Assembly (NCBI RefSeq): GCF_010672525.1
Contig: NZ_JAAHGH010000014.1
Location: forward strand, 85,111 to 124,141
DNA length: 39,031 nucleotides
Origin: Okeania sp. SIO2B3
Lineage (GTDB): Bacteria; Cyanobacteriota; Cyanobacteriia; Cyanobacteriales; Microcoleaceae
Direction: 5' to 3'
This document shows positions 1 through 9,069 of the stretch, in pieces. The number at the start of each line of letters is the position of its first letter. Positions within the stretch are counted from its first letter, which is position 1. The notes under the pieces were generated by a model. That model was not told the DNA's origin. It ran no database searches and worked only from the letters and a program-made list of their open reading frames with translations. A program made the translations under genes and the position numbers.

Positions 1-354
1 GCTGAATAATTAGTATATTGAGAATTTTTTAGGGGCAACTATTATCTGAGAAGACTAGCAGATATGAACTGAGCAAAATATTTCTATATTTCCACAGATA
101 TTAATTTTGTGAAAGTTGAGAAATTAGTATATTGAGAATTTTTCAGAGGCGACTATTACCGGAAAATACGAGCAGATATGAACTGAGCAAAATATTTCTA
201 TATTTCCACAGATAGTTAATTTTGTGAAAGTTGAGAAATTAGTATATTGAGAATTTTTCAGAGGCGACTATTACCGGAAAATACTAGCAGATATAAATTA
301 AACAAAATATTTCCCTACTTCCACAGATAGTTAATTTTGTGAAAATTGAGAAAT
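1..354. repeat. Three tandem ~115-bp repeats
   Basis: The segment starting AATTAGTATATTGAG recurs at about 8, 122 and 237, giving a period of 114-115 bp. Each unit runs through a block near AGCAGATATGAACTGAGC and ends near GTGAAAGTTGAGAAAT. Copies 1 and 2 are nearly identical and copy 3 has drifted. The array is cut by the left edge of the window, so the copy number is a minimum. I see no open frame through it and no hairpin typical of CRISPR. Confidence 0.85.
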
Positions 355-637
355 GAATTTGTCTCAATTCCGGCACAATAATATGGCAATAGGAAATAGA
401 TACCTGTGCTAGATAATCAATAAATTTGGAATTTTTAGGGAGTATCTAACAACCTACTGATAAATAAAAATATGACTCAATGGTAAATTTACAAATAATT
501 TTACCTATTCAGACAAAGAATAACTGAGAATTACTAGAACACATTTAGTGGAAAAGCAAAAAAGAGTCTATTAATATGTATAGAATCTTTGCATCTATTC
601 TACAATTAATTAATCAGGTGTGAGTGGTAAACCATCA
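355..637. other. Intergenic stretch, nothing recognised
   Basis: AT-rich spacer between the tandem repeats and the 3' end of the 171-aa gene. No gene, hairpin element or clear terminator seen. Confidence 0.5.
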
Positions 638-1153
638 CTAACCTGGGTAGTCAGTATATGGAAGTGGTTGTAAAAAACTCTCTTCGTACACCTCTTGAAT
701 ATCGGAGATTTGATCATAATTTTCATCAATAATTTTGTCAATTTTATCCCTGAATAATTGTTCCCAATTTTTTAGGCGTGTCAAATTTTCATAGTATTCT
801 TCATTTATTGCTACTTCCAACAAACTCGGTCTAAACTCATAGGAGCTATATTCATCTATTTGAGCATAATTTTCTTTGATAATTTCTTTGATTTTACCTC
901 TTACCAATTCTTCCCAATTTCTGAGACTTACTAAATTATCAAAATCTTCTTGCTCAATATCTACTTGTAATAACCCTGTCTGAAAAAAATCTTTTCTTCT
1001 TTTACTCTGAGTAATTTGATAACTACTTTTTTTGATAATTTGTTTAATCTCAGCTCTTACCAAACTTTCCCAATTTGATAGACATTCCAGATCGATCATA
1101 GATTGACTATCTATCACTATTGCCAACTCTAAATTATTGGAATTTTCACTCAT
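638..1153 (-). CDS. Hypothetical protein with three internal NWExLxRxKI repeats
   Basis: 171 aa, family not recognised. It consists of three copies of a ~39-residue unit at about residues 8-47, 61-99 and 111-149. Each unit has a short hydrophobic strand (such as LLEVAI), an acidic turn, then the motif NWE-x-L-x-R-x-KI-x-x-II and a final Y-x-QI. The tryptophans fall at 28, 80 and 130. Linkers are 11-14 residues. There is no signal peptide or membrane segment, so it is probably soluble and cytoplasmic. It is transcribed divergently from the GTPase at 1408. Function unknown; a repeat-built binding protein is only an inference. Confidence 0.65.
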   Translation of the reverse strand: MSENSNNLELAIVIDSQSMIDLECLSNWESLVRAEIKQIIKKSSYQITQSKRRKDFFQTGLLQVDIEQEDFDNLVSLRNWEELVRGKIKEIIKENYAQIDEYSSYEFRPSLLEVAINEEYYENLTRLKNWEQLFRDKIDKIIDENYDQISDIQEVYEESFLQPLPYTDYPG

Positions 1154-1279
1154 TTTTATCTCAAAAACTCAACTTATACCAATTATAAACTTTTCCCTAG
1201 ACTCAATGAGGAGTATTTCAGAAATTATGCCAATTGATTTGATAAAATTATATCATTACCAATAATACTTTGATTTCCT

Positions 1280-1304
1280 GTAAGCATTTCCTGCGGAATG
1301 CTGC
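1280..1304. repeat. Small dispersed repeat (TAAGCATTTCCTGCGGAATGC type)
   Basis: Carries the same core as 17695-17724 and as the in-frame insert in the broken transposase at 25401-25429. GCATTTCC-TGC-GGAATGC is an imperfect palindrome. Confidence 0.7.
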
Positions 1305-1379
1305 TAATTTTACTGCATTTCCAAGCACAGAATTAAAGTACAAAAACAACGAGCTTGAGTTATCAACTAAAGGTAATAA

Positions 1380-1406
1380 AACTGATAACTGATAACTGAT
1401 AACTGA
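1380..1406. repeat. AACTGAT heptamer repeat
   Basis: Three to four tandem AACTGAT heptamers end one base before the sequence leading into the GTPase start codon, in the place where a ribosome binding site would be expected. This is a short tandemly repeated repeat of the kind common in filamentous cyanobacteria. Confidence 0.8.
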
Positions 1407-1407
1407 A

Positions 1408-2859
1408 ATGACCTTGACTAACTCAGATATTTACTCAGAAATAGTGACAGAATATTCTCAATCTCCAGAAAGTTACCAAAAACAAGGTAAACAACATTGG
1501 AAACGTGCTAGAGCAAGTTTACGAAAAGCTCTAAATAGATACTCTACTTTGCAAAATACTGCACAAAAAACAACCACTTCTGAATTTTCATCCTCCTTAA
1601 AAACTCAATTAGATTTATTAAAATCCAACATTGATAAGCTAGACCAAGGAGTAATTCAAATAGCAGTTTTTGGTCTTGTAAGTCGTGGTAAATCAGCAGT
1701 TTTAAATGCTTTATTAAGTGAAAAAATATTAGAAACAGGTCCTCTAAATGGTGTGACTCAATGGCCTCGTTCTATTAGATGGACACCTAATATTTTTATT
1801 AATTCTCATCAACAAGAGACAGCAAAAATAGATTTAATAGATACTCCTGGATTAGATGAAGTAGCAGGTCAAGTTCGTGGAGAAATGGCTAAGGAAGTTA
1901 CTCGCAAAGCAGATTTAATTCTATTTGTTGTTTCTGGGGATCTTACCCGCACTGAATATGACGCTTTGCGTGAATTAAGGAAGGCTAAAAAACCGCTAAT
2001 TTTAGTGTTTAATAAAATTGATTTATATCCAGAAGCGGAACGAGAAGATATTTATCAAAATTTGCAAAATATTGCTGTGGATAAATCAGAAGAATTAGAA
2101 GAATTAGAAGATATTTATCCTCCGACAGAAGTGGTCATGGTATCAGCAGAACCAGCTCCTATACCTGTAAGAATTGAATGGCCTGATGGTAATGTGACTC
2201 ACGAATGGGAAACTCCATCGCCTCAAATAGATCCTTTGAAACAAAAAATAATTACTATTTTAGAGCGGGAAGGGCAGTCGCTTTTAGCATTAAATGCGTT
2301 AGTACAAGCAAGAGAAGCTGAGGTAACTATTGCTCATAAAACTGTTAAGATTAAACAAGATGAAGCTGATGATTTAATCTGGGATTTTGCTAAGTATAAG
2401 GCTTTAGCTGTTGCTATTAATCCTGTTGCTATTATTGATGTAATGGGAACTACTGTAATAGATTTAGCTTTAATTCGCTCTTTGTCTCGTCTCTATAATT
2501 TGCCTATGACTAGCTATGAAGCGGGTAAACTTTGGAAAGTAATTATATTCAGTGAAAGTGGTATGTTATTAGGGGAATTGGGAAGTAGTTTATTATTGGG
2601 TTTAGGAAAGGTTGGTGTTACTTCTTATGCAGGAGTTGCTATTACTCAAGCTTCTATTGCAGCTTATGGAATTTATGCTATTGGTAGAGCTACTAAGGTT
2701 TATTTGGAAAAGGGTTGTACTTGGGGACCATTAGGACAAGATATAGTTATTCAGGATATTTTAAATCAGGTTGAACCGGATACTATTATTTATCGTTTAC
2801 AACAAGAATTATTTAATAAGGAAGGAAGAGGGAAGAAGGAAGAAGGAAGAAGTTATTGA
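1408..2859 (+). CDS. Dynamin-like / 50S ribosome-binding-type GTPase with DUF697-like C-terminus
   Basis: 483 aa. The G domain is clear: P-loop GLVSRGKS at 89-96, DTPG at 145-148 (G3) and NKID at 202-205 (G4). A helical N-terminal region of ~80 residues precedes it. After the G domain comes a helical segment, then hydrophobic stretches at about 330-355 and 390-428 of the glycine/alanine-rich kind seen in DUF697 membrane-associated GTPases. This suggests a GTPase acting at a membrane. The last residues (GRGKKEEGRS) are encoded by a GAAGGAAGA-type short repeat, so the C-terminus has been extended or replaced by repeat DNA. The gene appears to stand alone. The ATG follows an AACTGAT repeat and has no good ribosome binding site. 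Confidence 0.8.
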   Translation: MTLTNSDIYSEIVTEYSQSPESYQKQGKQHWKRARASLRKALNRYSTLQNTAQKTTTSEFSSSLKTQLDLLKSNIDKLDQGVIQIAVFGLVSRGKSAVLNALLSEKILETGPLNGVTQWPRSIRWTPNIFINSHQQETAKIDLIDTPGLDEVAGQVRGEMAKEVTRKADLILFVVSGDLTRTEYDALRELRKAKKPLILVFNKIDLYPEAEREDIYQNLQNIAVDKSEELEELEDIYPPTEVVMVSAEPAPIPVRIEWPDGNVTHEWETPSPQIDPLKQKIITILEREGQSLLALNALVQAREAEVTIAHKTVKIKQDEADDLIWDFAKYKALAVAINPVAIIDVMGTTVIDLALIRSLSRLYNLPMTSYEAGKLWKVIIFSESGMLLGELGSSLLLGLGKVGVTSYAGVAITQASIAAYGIYAIGRATKVYLEKGCTWGPLGQDIVIQDILNQVEPDTIIYRLQQELFNKEGRGKKEEGRSY

Positions 2860-3470
2860 AGAAGGAAGAGGTTATTGAAGAAGGAAGAAGGAAGAAGGAA
2901 GAGGTTCAGAAATTTTAATTAGTTATTTAATCAAGAGATAAGAAGGAAAAAGTAAGAAGGAAGAGGTTAAAAAAATTTCTGGAAATTTTTTTTCATTAGT
3001 ATATTTATAGAGTTTCTCAGGTTACTGAGGTACTGTTGTTTTTCTTCTTTTCTATTCCCTATTCCCTATTCCCTAAAAATTATGAATTTTGTACTTCTCC
3101 ATTATTGGGAATTACGATAGTTTGATTAGTTAGATTTTGCATATTTTTAGTAAGCGATCGCCAGTTTTTTTGAAGGAAGAGAAAAGCAAGACGTAAGAAG
3201 GAAGAGGTTAAGAAATTTTCTGGAATTTTTTTTTCATTAGTAGATTTATAGGGTCGTTCGGGTTACTGAGGTACTGTTGTTTTTCTTCTTTTCTATTCCC
3301 CATTCCCTATTCCCTGTTCCCTATTCCCTATTCCCTGTTCTCTGTTCCCTAAAAATTACGAATTTTGTACCTTACCATTATTGGGAATTACGATAGTTTG
3401 ATTAGTTAGATTTTGCATATTTTCAGTAAGCGATCGCCAATTTATTTTGAAGGAAGATAAAAGGAATAAA
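2860..3470. repeat. Tandem duplication of a ~240-bp noncoding block with heptamer repeats
   Basis: GAAGGAA-type repeats trail off the GTPase gene. Then a block containing a hairpin start (TTACTGAGGTACTG), a (TTCCCTA)n heptamer array, GAATTTTGTAC, TTGGGAATTACGATAG and a GCGATCGCC HIP1 site occurs twice, at about 2965-3177 and 3205-3460. The heptamer tract is longer in the second copy. Related single copies start near 3720 and at 6060. No coding capacity seen. Confidence 0.8.
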
Positions 3471-3808
3471 TTATACTAAGTTGAGAAATTTTTTCTACAA
3501 ATACTTGGGTTATTTTTAGTAGTTAGTAGTCAATAGTCCGTAGTCAATATAAATAGCTATTATTACAGAAAATTCTACCTGGGTGAGGTATACTTATAGC
3601 GGGTAAGATGCCCACACTACAAAAAACAGATGGTTAATATCTGTACCTCATATATTTGGAATATCCTTTGTCATTTTTTTGCCTGAACAATTCTATTCTC
3701 TTAAATTAAATAAATATAGTTTTTCTCAGGTTAATGGAGTTCACCTATCTTGATTTCTTTTCTATTCCCCGTTCCCTATTCCCTATTCCCTAAAGCAAGA
3801 GATATTTA
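3471..3808. other. Spacer with degenerate element and heptamers
   Basis: No gene seen. Positions 3720-3793 hold another degenerate copy of the TTCTCAGGTTA element with (TTCCCTA)n heptamers, ending just after the stop codon of the AAA+ relic. Confidence 0.5.
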
Positions 3809-4588
3809 TCAATCTACTTCTGATAAATTTTCCTCAGATTTATCTATTTCTGAAATAGCTTTATCGTAGCGATAGAACTCCGTTCCGCTGTCGCGATCGC
3901 GAAGTTCTGGAGATAAATCATTTCGTTTCATTTCTGTCTCTTTAATTTTGTGTTTTTTTTGATTAGTTTCATAGTGAGGAGAACCAATTTTTGTCTTTGC
4001 TTCTCTCACAAATTTGATTTCTTCAGCTAAGTCAGAAAGGGAAACTTTTTGAGCTTTTCCTTCTCTCATCACTGCTCGACTTGCTGCTGAAATTACAACA
4101 TTTAAAATATCGCCTCCAGCAAGTTCTTCTGATTCATTTGCTAACCATTCTAGATTTACATCTTCTGTAATTGGTACTTCTTTTGGTAGTAGATATTTCC
4201 ATAGTTTAATGCGACATTCTTTATCTGGTAATTCAAATTCAATATGTGCCAAAATTCGGCGCACAAATGCACCATCATAATTTTTAGCGAGGTTAGTGGC
4301 AAAAATTACGACTCCATCAAATTTGTCTAATTGAAGTAACATTACAGAACGACTAACATTAACTCCATGGTCGGAACTTTGAGTGACATTAGTTAATCTT
4401 TTTCCCAGAATAGAGTCAGCTTCATCAAAGAATAAAACTGAGTCAGTTTCTTTCGCTTTGTTAAAAGCTGCCGTAATATTTTTTGGCGTTTCACCCACAT
4501 ATTTAGACTCAATTTCTGCATAGTTAACATAGAAAAAGACTTTATAGGAATTAACAATATAAATTTTTGCCCTGAAACTTCCCCCTCC
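3809..4588 (-). pseudogene. AAA+ ATPase, 5'-truncated
   Basis: The open frame runs from about 4588 to 3809. Read from its 5' side it gives VNYAEIESKYVGETPKN, the pore-loop region of AAA+ proteins. Walker B follows (VLFFDEAD), then a conserved NVSRSVMLLQLD segment, sensor-1 FATN, and an RR arginine-finger pair in GAFVRRILAH. The helical lid follows, with an AGGDI motif. The Walker A half is missing: the frame meets a stop at 4589-4591, where the head-to-head NB-ARC relic takes over. The only start in this frame is a GTG at 4498, inside the AAA domain. Near the C-terminus, residues encoded at about 3865-3910 (RDRDSGTEFYRY) look like an in-frame insert of a palindromic repeat. It cannot hydrolyse ATP as written. 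Confidence 0.8.
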
Positions 4589-4606
4589 TCAGAAACTATA
4601 AACCAT

Positions 4607-5626
4607 GAAAATTTTCCACAACCAAATATCAACAAACCCCAGACTATTCCTCGACCAAAAATAGACCTCTCAGATGCACCAGACTATAAAAAATTCTACG
4701 GTAGAACTCAGGAAATAAAAACCCTCAAAAAATGGATTCTCCAAGAACAAAAAAAAATAGTGATGCTCCACGGAATGAATGGAATTGGCAAAACAACATT
4801 AGCTCTTCAACTCATCAAAAATATTCAAAATAAATTCGACTATATAATTTGGCAAAGTCTCCGAGACTCCCCACCACTCAAAACAATTCAAACCCGACTC
4901 ATTCAATTTATCTCTAACCAAAATTCCACTCTCGAAACCTCAGAAAATTCCCATCTTTTAGAAAATTTGAGAAAGGACCGCTGCCTCATAATATTAGATG
5001 ACATCCAAACAATATTTAGTAGTGGCAAACTAGCAAGTCATTACAGTCCAGAACATAAAAACTACAGCCAATTTTTCCAATTTATCGCCCAACTCTCCCA
5101 TCAGAGTTCTTGCCTAACCATTAGTAGAGAAAAACTCAGAGAAATTAGTACAGCTAAAAATACATCCATTCGCTCATTACACCTCAAAGGTTTAGACGAA
5201 GAAGCAACTAAAAAAATTCTCAAAGACCAAGATTTACAATTAGACGAACAATGGCAAAAATTAATTGACTTTTATCAAGGCAACCCCACTTGGTTAAATA
5301 TAATTGCCACCACTATTAATGACTTATTTAATGGAAATATCTCAGAATTATTTCAATACGACCCCCTATTTTTAGACGCAGACATCAAAGAATTATTACA
5401 TCAGCAACTTTCCCGTTTATCAGAAGTAGAAAAACAAGTAATCTCTCACCTAGCAACCACAACCCAACCAGTAACTATTTCAACCTTATTAGATAATTTA
5501 AAAATACCAGCTTCAGACTTATTAAATATCATTAAATCTTGACAGCGACGCTCCCTAATAGAAAAACAAGAAAACAACTTTACCCTTTTACCCGTGCTGA
5601 AACAGTATTTTGAAGTCAGAAGTTAA
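4607..5626 (+). pseudogene. NB-ARC NTPase (STAND type), truncated and with an internal stop
   Basis: The frame with homology begins before the first ATG (4760). It carries APDYKKFYGRTQEI, the conserved lead-in of cyanobacterial NB-ARC proteins, then the P-loop GMNGIGKTT, the Walker B-like strand CLIILDD, and the GLDEEA and GNPTWL (GLPL-like) motifs. A TGA at 5540-5542 interrupts the winged-helix part. The next codons continue in frame as QRRSLIEKQ...LLPVLKQYF to a TAA at 5624, which is typical family sequence, so the TGA looks like a nonsense mutation. The N-terminal effector domain and any C-terminal WD40 or TPR sensor are absent. Intact relatives are signal-sensing switch ATPases, some involved in defence. 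Confidence 0.8.
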
Positions 5627-5629
5627 GAG

Positions 5630-5680
5630 TTAGGAGTCAGGAGTTAGGAGTCAGGAGTCAGAATAATGGTAATTACCATC
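5630..5680. repeat. GAGTCAG / GAGTTAG heptamers
   Basis: Tandem AGGAGTCAGGAGTTAGG-type heptamers directly follow the NB-ARC relic. The same motif occurs near 7050-7150, 11815-11840 and 31040. Confidence 0.75.
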
Positions 5681-5723
5681 CAAATGTATTTTCTTAACCA
5701 AAAGACGTAGCGCTATAAATAAA

Positions 5724-5992
5724 TAGGGTTTGCGCTTCACTAGTCTTTTAGTAGGGGTAGGAGACAGGAGACAACCCACCCGCGGGGCCCGACCGTGGAG
5801 GGGAAGACAGGAGAGATGGGAATTTAGAGGAGGTAGAAGTAAGAATTGTAAGAATGATTTTTCTGTCCAACTATGCGCCTAAAATACTAACTTTTTGAGC
5901 ATTTTAGACTGAAACAGGCGCACTTTTTAAAGGCCCTAAAAAACCTAAAGTCTTTATATGTTAATGCTTTTAGATTTAATCAGCAAGCCCTA
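5724..5992 (+). mobile_element. Miniature inverted-repeat element, family 1 copy A
   Basis: 269 bp, ends TA-GGGTTTGC and GCAAGCCC-TA. Its right end (reverse complement GGGCTTGCTGATTAAATC) matches the left end of copy B at 8772. Positions 5724-5781 are identical, in inverted orientation, to 8979-9036 (58 of 58 bases). There is an internal inverted repeat GCGCCTAAAAT...ATTTTAG...AGGCGC. No open frame. TA at both borders suggests an IS630/Tc1-mariner-type mobiliser (inference). Confidence 0.8.
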
Positions 5993-6059
5993 AATTATAG
6001 ATAAATAAAGAATATTCCATATTTATTGCCTCCTTATTACAGAAGGTACTGATAACTGA

Positions 6060-6171
6060 TATAGCGTTTCTCAAATTAGTGAGATACAGTTATCTTTTTG
6101 TCTTTTTATTCCCTTTCCTTATTCCCTCAAACCTAAAATTTTGTACCTCACGCTTTTTAGGAATTGCTATA
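6060..6171. mobile_element. Short inverted-repeat element (TATAGCGTTTCTCA...GAATTGCTATA)
   Basis: 112 bp with imperfect inverted ends TATAGCGTTTCT and AGGAATTGCTATA. Internally it has TTAGTGAGATAC, a pyrimidine/heptamer stretch and TTTTGTACCTCAC. The same organisation is seen at 3006-3120 and 3247-3396. Noncoding. Confidence 0.6.
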
Positions 6172-6325
6172 ACTTAAATGGCACTCGCTGTTGCTAAAGA
6201 TTCAATTTTAAAGAAGAAATAATGAATTAATTTTCCCTTTTGCATCAATCCTATCCGTTTCCAAGGAGAGGTAATTGTTAATTATTAATTATTAATTATT
6301 AATTATTAAATGCTTACCTACAATC

Positions 6326-7024
6326 TCAACATTTAACTATCCTTAAACCTTCTCTGAAGTGAGCAACAGTCGTTACCACTGCTACTACAAAATAAAAAAT
6401 TCTAATCGCCCAAAAACACAAACTCATTGCCCAATAAATAACCCCTGGTGGAACCCCTATCAAACTCACAAACTTTGAATTAACACTCTTTTCCAATCTA
6501 TCTAAATTATTCATCTGCACTTTTTTATCGGGGAGAATAGGAAACTGAGCAGTATATAAATAGAAACCATAGATACCATCATTACCTACCCTTTGATTTA
6601 AAAATGAATTAGCTAGTAATTCAGCTCCATCCAAGGATAAATTTTCATTATTTGCTACCTGTTCTACCCAAATATCATATCTCACCATTTGAGTCGTGAG
6701 AAAAATTATTGGCACTAAAATTATTAATATAATTGCACTCACATAACGACCTAAATACTTAGGTAAAAAAATACTTGCTAAACCAAAACCCATTCCCACA
6801 ACAGCAAAAGCAACAATATTAAAAAGTTCAACTATTTCTATTCCTCTTAAAAAATCGCCAAAGAGAATTAAACTATATAAAAATCGATCCGCTAATTTGA
6901 CAGATATAATTTTGGCAGAAATTATTGTGCTAAAAATAAAAGAAGTACAAAATATATAAATCGATAATTTAATCAAGAAAAGAAAAAATATACTAATTCT
7001 CTGAAGTAAAATGACTAATATCAT
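6326..7024 (-). CDS. Hypothetical multi-pass membrane protein, N-terminus uncertain
   Basis: Family not recognised. From the ATG at 7024 it is 232 aa with about four hydrophobic segments: an N-terminal one (MILVILLQRISIFFLFLIKL), two central (FNIVAFAVVGMGFGLASIFL and YVSAIILIILVPIIFLTTQM) and a C-terminal pair after SLIGVPPGVIYW. A loop of ~75 residues lies between the central and C-terminal segments. The frame stays open to 7120, but everything before 7021 (minus-strand reading) is encoded by a miniature element, so the longer 264-aa form is not native. The ATG at 7024 itself straddles the edge of that element. The true start was probably upstream and has been displaced. Confidence 0.5.
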   Translation of the reverse strand: MILVILLQRISIFFLFLIKLSIYIFCTSFIFSTIISAKIISVKLADRFLYSLILFGDFLRGIEIVELFNIVAFAVVGMGFGLASIFLPKYLGRYVSAIILIILVPIIFLTTQMVRYDIWVEQVANNENLSLDGAELLANSFLNQRVGNDGIYGFYLYTAQFPILPDKKVQMNNLDRLEKSVNSKFVSLIGVPPGVIYWAMSLCFWAIRIFYFVVAVVTTVAHFREGLRIVKC

Positions 7025-7215
7025 GTCCGGTTGAACAGTAAACGACAGAGGAGTCAGGAGTCGTAGGGGCGAATGCCATTCGCCCGTACAGGAGTCAGGA
7101 GTCGTAGGGGCGAATGCCATTCGCCCGTACAGAAGTCAGGAGTCAGGAGAGAAGAAAGAAGAAGAAAGAGGAGTAGAAGGAAAAAGTTTTTTGATCGCTA
7201 ATTATCCGGACATGA
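7021..7215. mobile_element. Miniature inverted-repeat element, family 2 copy 1 (TCATGTCCGG ends)
   Basis: 195 bp bounded by TA-TCATGTCCGG and CCGGACATGA-TA. The inside holds GAGTCAG heptamers and two tandem copies of a palindrome at 7063-7091 and 7104-7132 (GTAGGGGCGAAT-GCC-ATTCGCCC). No reading frame of its own. It interrupts the upstream end of the membrane-protein gene. Confidence 0.75.
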
Positions 7216-7217
7216 TA

Positions 7218-7506
7218 TAAAACCATAATCAAAAGTCAAAAGTAAGAAGTAAGAAGTAAGAAGAAAATTATAGTGGTCAATAGGAGTCAAGGATTCAGTA
7301 AGTATTTATGCTTAATATTTAACTGAGAATTTGACTCCCGATCGAGGTAAATGAAGATAATTTATATAGTATAAATATTTAAGGAAGCTACGAATTTTAT
7401 ACTAATTTTCATGTTACAAATTAAAGTGCGCAATGTGGGATTGAAATCCCTTTTTACAAAGCTGATTGCTGATTGCTTCTTTAACATTTCAGTCAAACTT
7501 AATATC
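7218..7506. other. Spacer with AAGAAGT heptamers
   Basis: Contains AGTAAGAAGTAAGAAGTAAGAAG at about 7240-7262 and nothing else recognised up to the end of tlyA. Confidence 0.5.
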
Positions 7507-8358
7507 TTATGAAACACAATTAAATTCTTCTTGAGCTGATTTTGTTATCTGAGCGATCGCTGCCAAATCTAGCGAAAGTTTACTTTCAATATTTAACCAT
7601 AATAAATATTCTATATTACCAGCCGGACCTTGTATAGGAGACCAGGTTAAACCAGAATATCCCCATCCTAAATTCTGAGCGCTATTCCATACTTGAAAAA
7701 TTGCTTCAGCTTGGTCAGTAGAAGAACGTACTACACCTTTTTTACCTACTCGTTTTTTCCCTACTTCAAACTGAGGTTTTACCAACAATATTGTTTCACG
7801 AGGTGGAATAAGTAATTGCCATAAAGCAGGTAAAACTTTAATTACAGAAATAAAAGAAACATCAACTACTGCTAAATTAGGATATATTTCTGAATTTTCC
7901 TGTGCTTGAGAATTTAATACTAACTCCTCGCCATATAATTCTATAGGAGTTAAATAACGTAGGTTAGTTCTCTCTTTCAAAATAACTCTTTGGTCATTAC
8001 GCAAACCCCAGTCAACTTGCCCATATCCCACATCAATACCGTAAACTAATTTAGCTCCTGCTTGTAATAAACAGTCTGTAAAACCACCTGTTGAAATACC
8101 TCCATCAAGACATATTCTGTCAGAAATAGGGATAGAAAAATATTCTAATGCTTTGGCAAGTTTATAACCTCCCCTAGAAACATACAAAGATTTTTGCTTA
8201 ACTTTTATATTCGCCTCAGACTCTACTTCAGTTCCTGGTTTATCAATTATTTGCTGATTTACCATTACTTCTCCTGCTCTAATCAAAACTTGAGCTTTTT
8301 GTCGAGAAGTACATAAGTTTTGTTCTACTAATAAAATATCTAATCTTTGTTTAGCCAC
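7507..8358 (-). CDS. tlyA: TlyA family rRNA 2'-O-methyltransferase / putative hemolysin
   Basis: 283 aa, normal family length. An S4 RNA-binding domain occupies residues 1-60 (RLDILLVEQNLCTSRQKAQ, with the RAGEV turn). The SRGGYKL motif is at 61-67, then an FtsJ/RrmJ-like fold with the SAM-binding loop LDGGISTGGFTD at 84-95, AVVDVSFIS, and VKPQFEVG containing the catalytic lysine. TlyA proteins methylate ribose positions of 16S and/or 23S rRNA using SAM. The ATG at 8358 is immediately before the conserved start (MAKQRLD). A HIP1 site lies inside the 3' end. It appears monocistronic. Confidence 0.9.
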   Translation of the reverse strand: MAKQRLDILLVEQNLCTSRQKAQVLIRAGEVMVNQQIIDKPGTEVESEANIKVKQKSLYVSRGGYKLAKALEYFSIPISDRICLDGGISTGGFTDCLLQAGAKLVYGIDVGYGQVDWGLRNDQRVILKERTNLRYLTPIELYGEELVLNSQAQENSEIYPNLAVVDVSFISVIKVLPALWQLLIPPRETILLVKPQFEVGKKRVGKKGVVRSSTDQAEAIFQVWNSAQNLGWGYSGLTWSPIQGPAGNIEYLLWLNIESKLSLDLAAIAQITKSAQEEFNCVS

Positions 8359-8529
8359 AAATTTTAATTATTAACTAGATATCAGCTTTTAGAATTTCCG
8401 TTTCGGAATGTTCCGCAAGCAGCTAGCCTCTTGCAGAGGAACTTTGTTAACAGCTTTTTTGAGTTGTTAAAATCCGCTTTATTAATGTTAAAAAAAATCA
8501 AAAGAATTAAACTGATTACTTAGTTCTGA

Positions 8530-8570
8530 AAAAAAAATGTAGGGATTTGGTTTCCAAATCCCATTTTTAC
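8530..8570 (-). terminator. Bidirectional-looking hairpin terminator
   Basis: Perfect 9-bp stem GGGATTTGG / CCAAATCCC (8542-8550 and 8554-8562) with a 3-nt loop. On the minus strand it is followed by TACATTTTTTTTT; on the plus strand by ATTTTTAC. It would end transcripts coming from apcF on the minus strand. Confidence 0.65.
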
Positions 8571-8771
8571 CCTTGGTAATGAATAATAATGAATAATTAA
8601 TTACTAGACAGTGCAAAGTTCTTGGAATAACTATTGCTAGCTAAGGCTTTCAACGATCTAAAGGTTAAAAACTTTTTATTCACAGCTGTAAGTACTATAA
8701 GCCTTTGCCAGTAATACTTTCAGTCTTCAAAACCAATCGTTTTTTGGGAGAACTTTGTACTCTCCAGTTAA

Positions 8772-9036
8772 TTAGGGTTTGCTGATTAAATCTAAAAGTC
8801 TTTATAGATAAAGGTAAGTGCCTTTTTAAGTATCAAAAAGTACGAGGTTTTAAGTGGTAATGGTTCAATTAGGAGCGGATTTTGCTCAAGATTTGGGCTG
8901 AACAATATTGGGACAATTCTTACTCCTACCTCCTCCCTCATTCCCCGTTTTTCCCCTCCTGGGAGGGGGAGGGGCGAGGGGTGGGTTGTCTCCTGTCTCC
9001 TACCCCTACTAAAAGACTAGTGAAGCGCAAACCCTA
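8772..9036 (-). mobile_element. Miniature inverted-repeat element, family 1 copy B
   Basis: 265 bp, inverted relative to copy A at 5724. Left end TA-GGGTTTGCTGATTAAATC, right end GCGCAAACCC-TA. It contains CTCC-type pyrimidine heptamers and lies 33 bp from the apcF stop codon, inside its 3' region. Confidence 0.8.
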
Positions 9037-9069
9037 ATTATTAATTATTCATTATTAATTATTAATTAA
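9037..9069. repeat. TTAATTA heptamer tract
   Basis: ATTAATTATTCATTATTAATT-type heptamers directly before the apcF stop. Like tracts occur at 6270-6308, 16240-16265, 34560-34585 and 35715-35750. Confidence 0.7.

Noticed and set aside
7427-7450. GTGCGCAATGTGGGATTGAAATCCC looks like the end of a CRISPR repeat (GGGATTGAAA)
   Set aside because: Single occurrence, no second copy at 60-80 bp spacing, no cas genes in the window.
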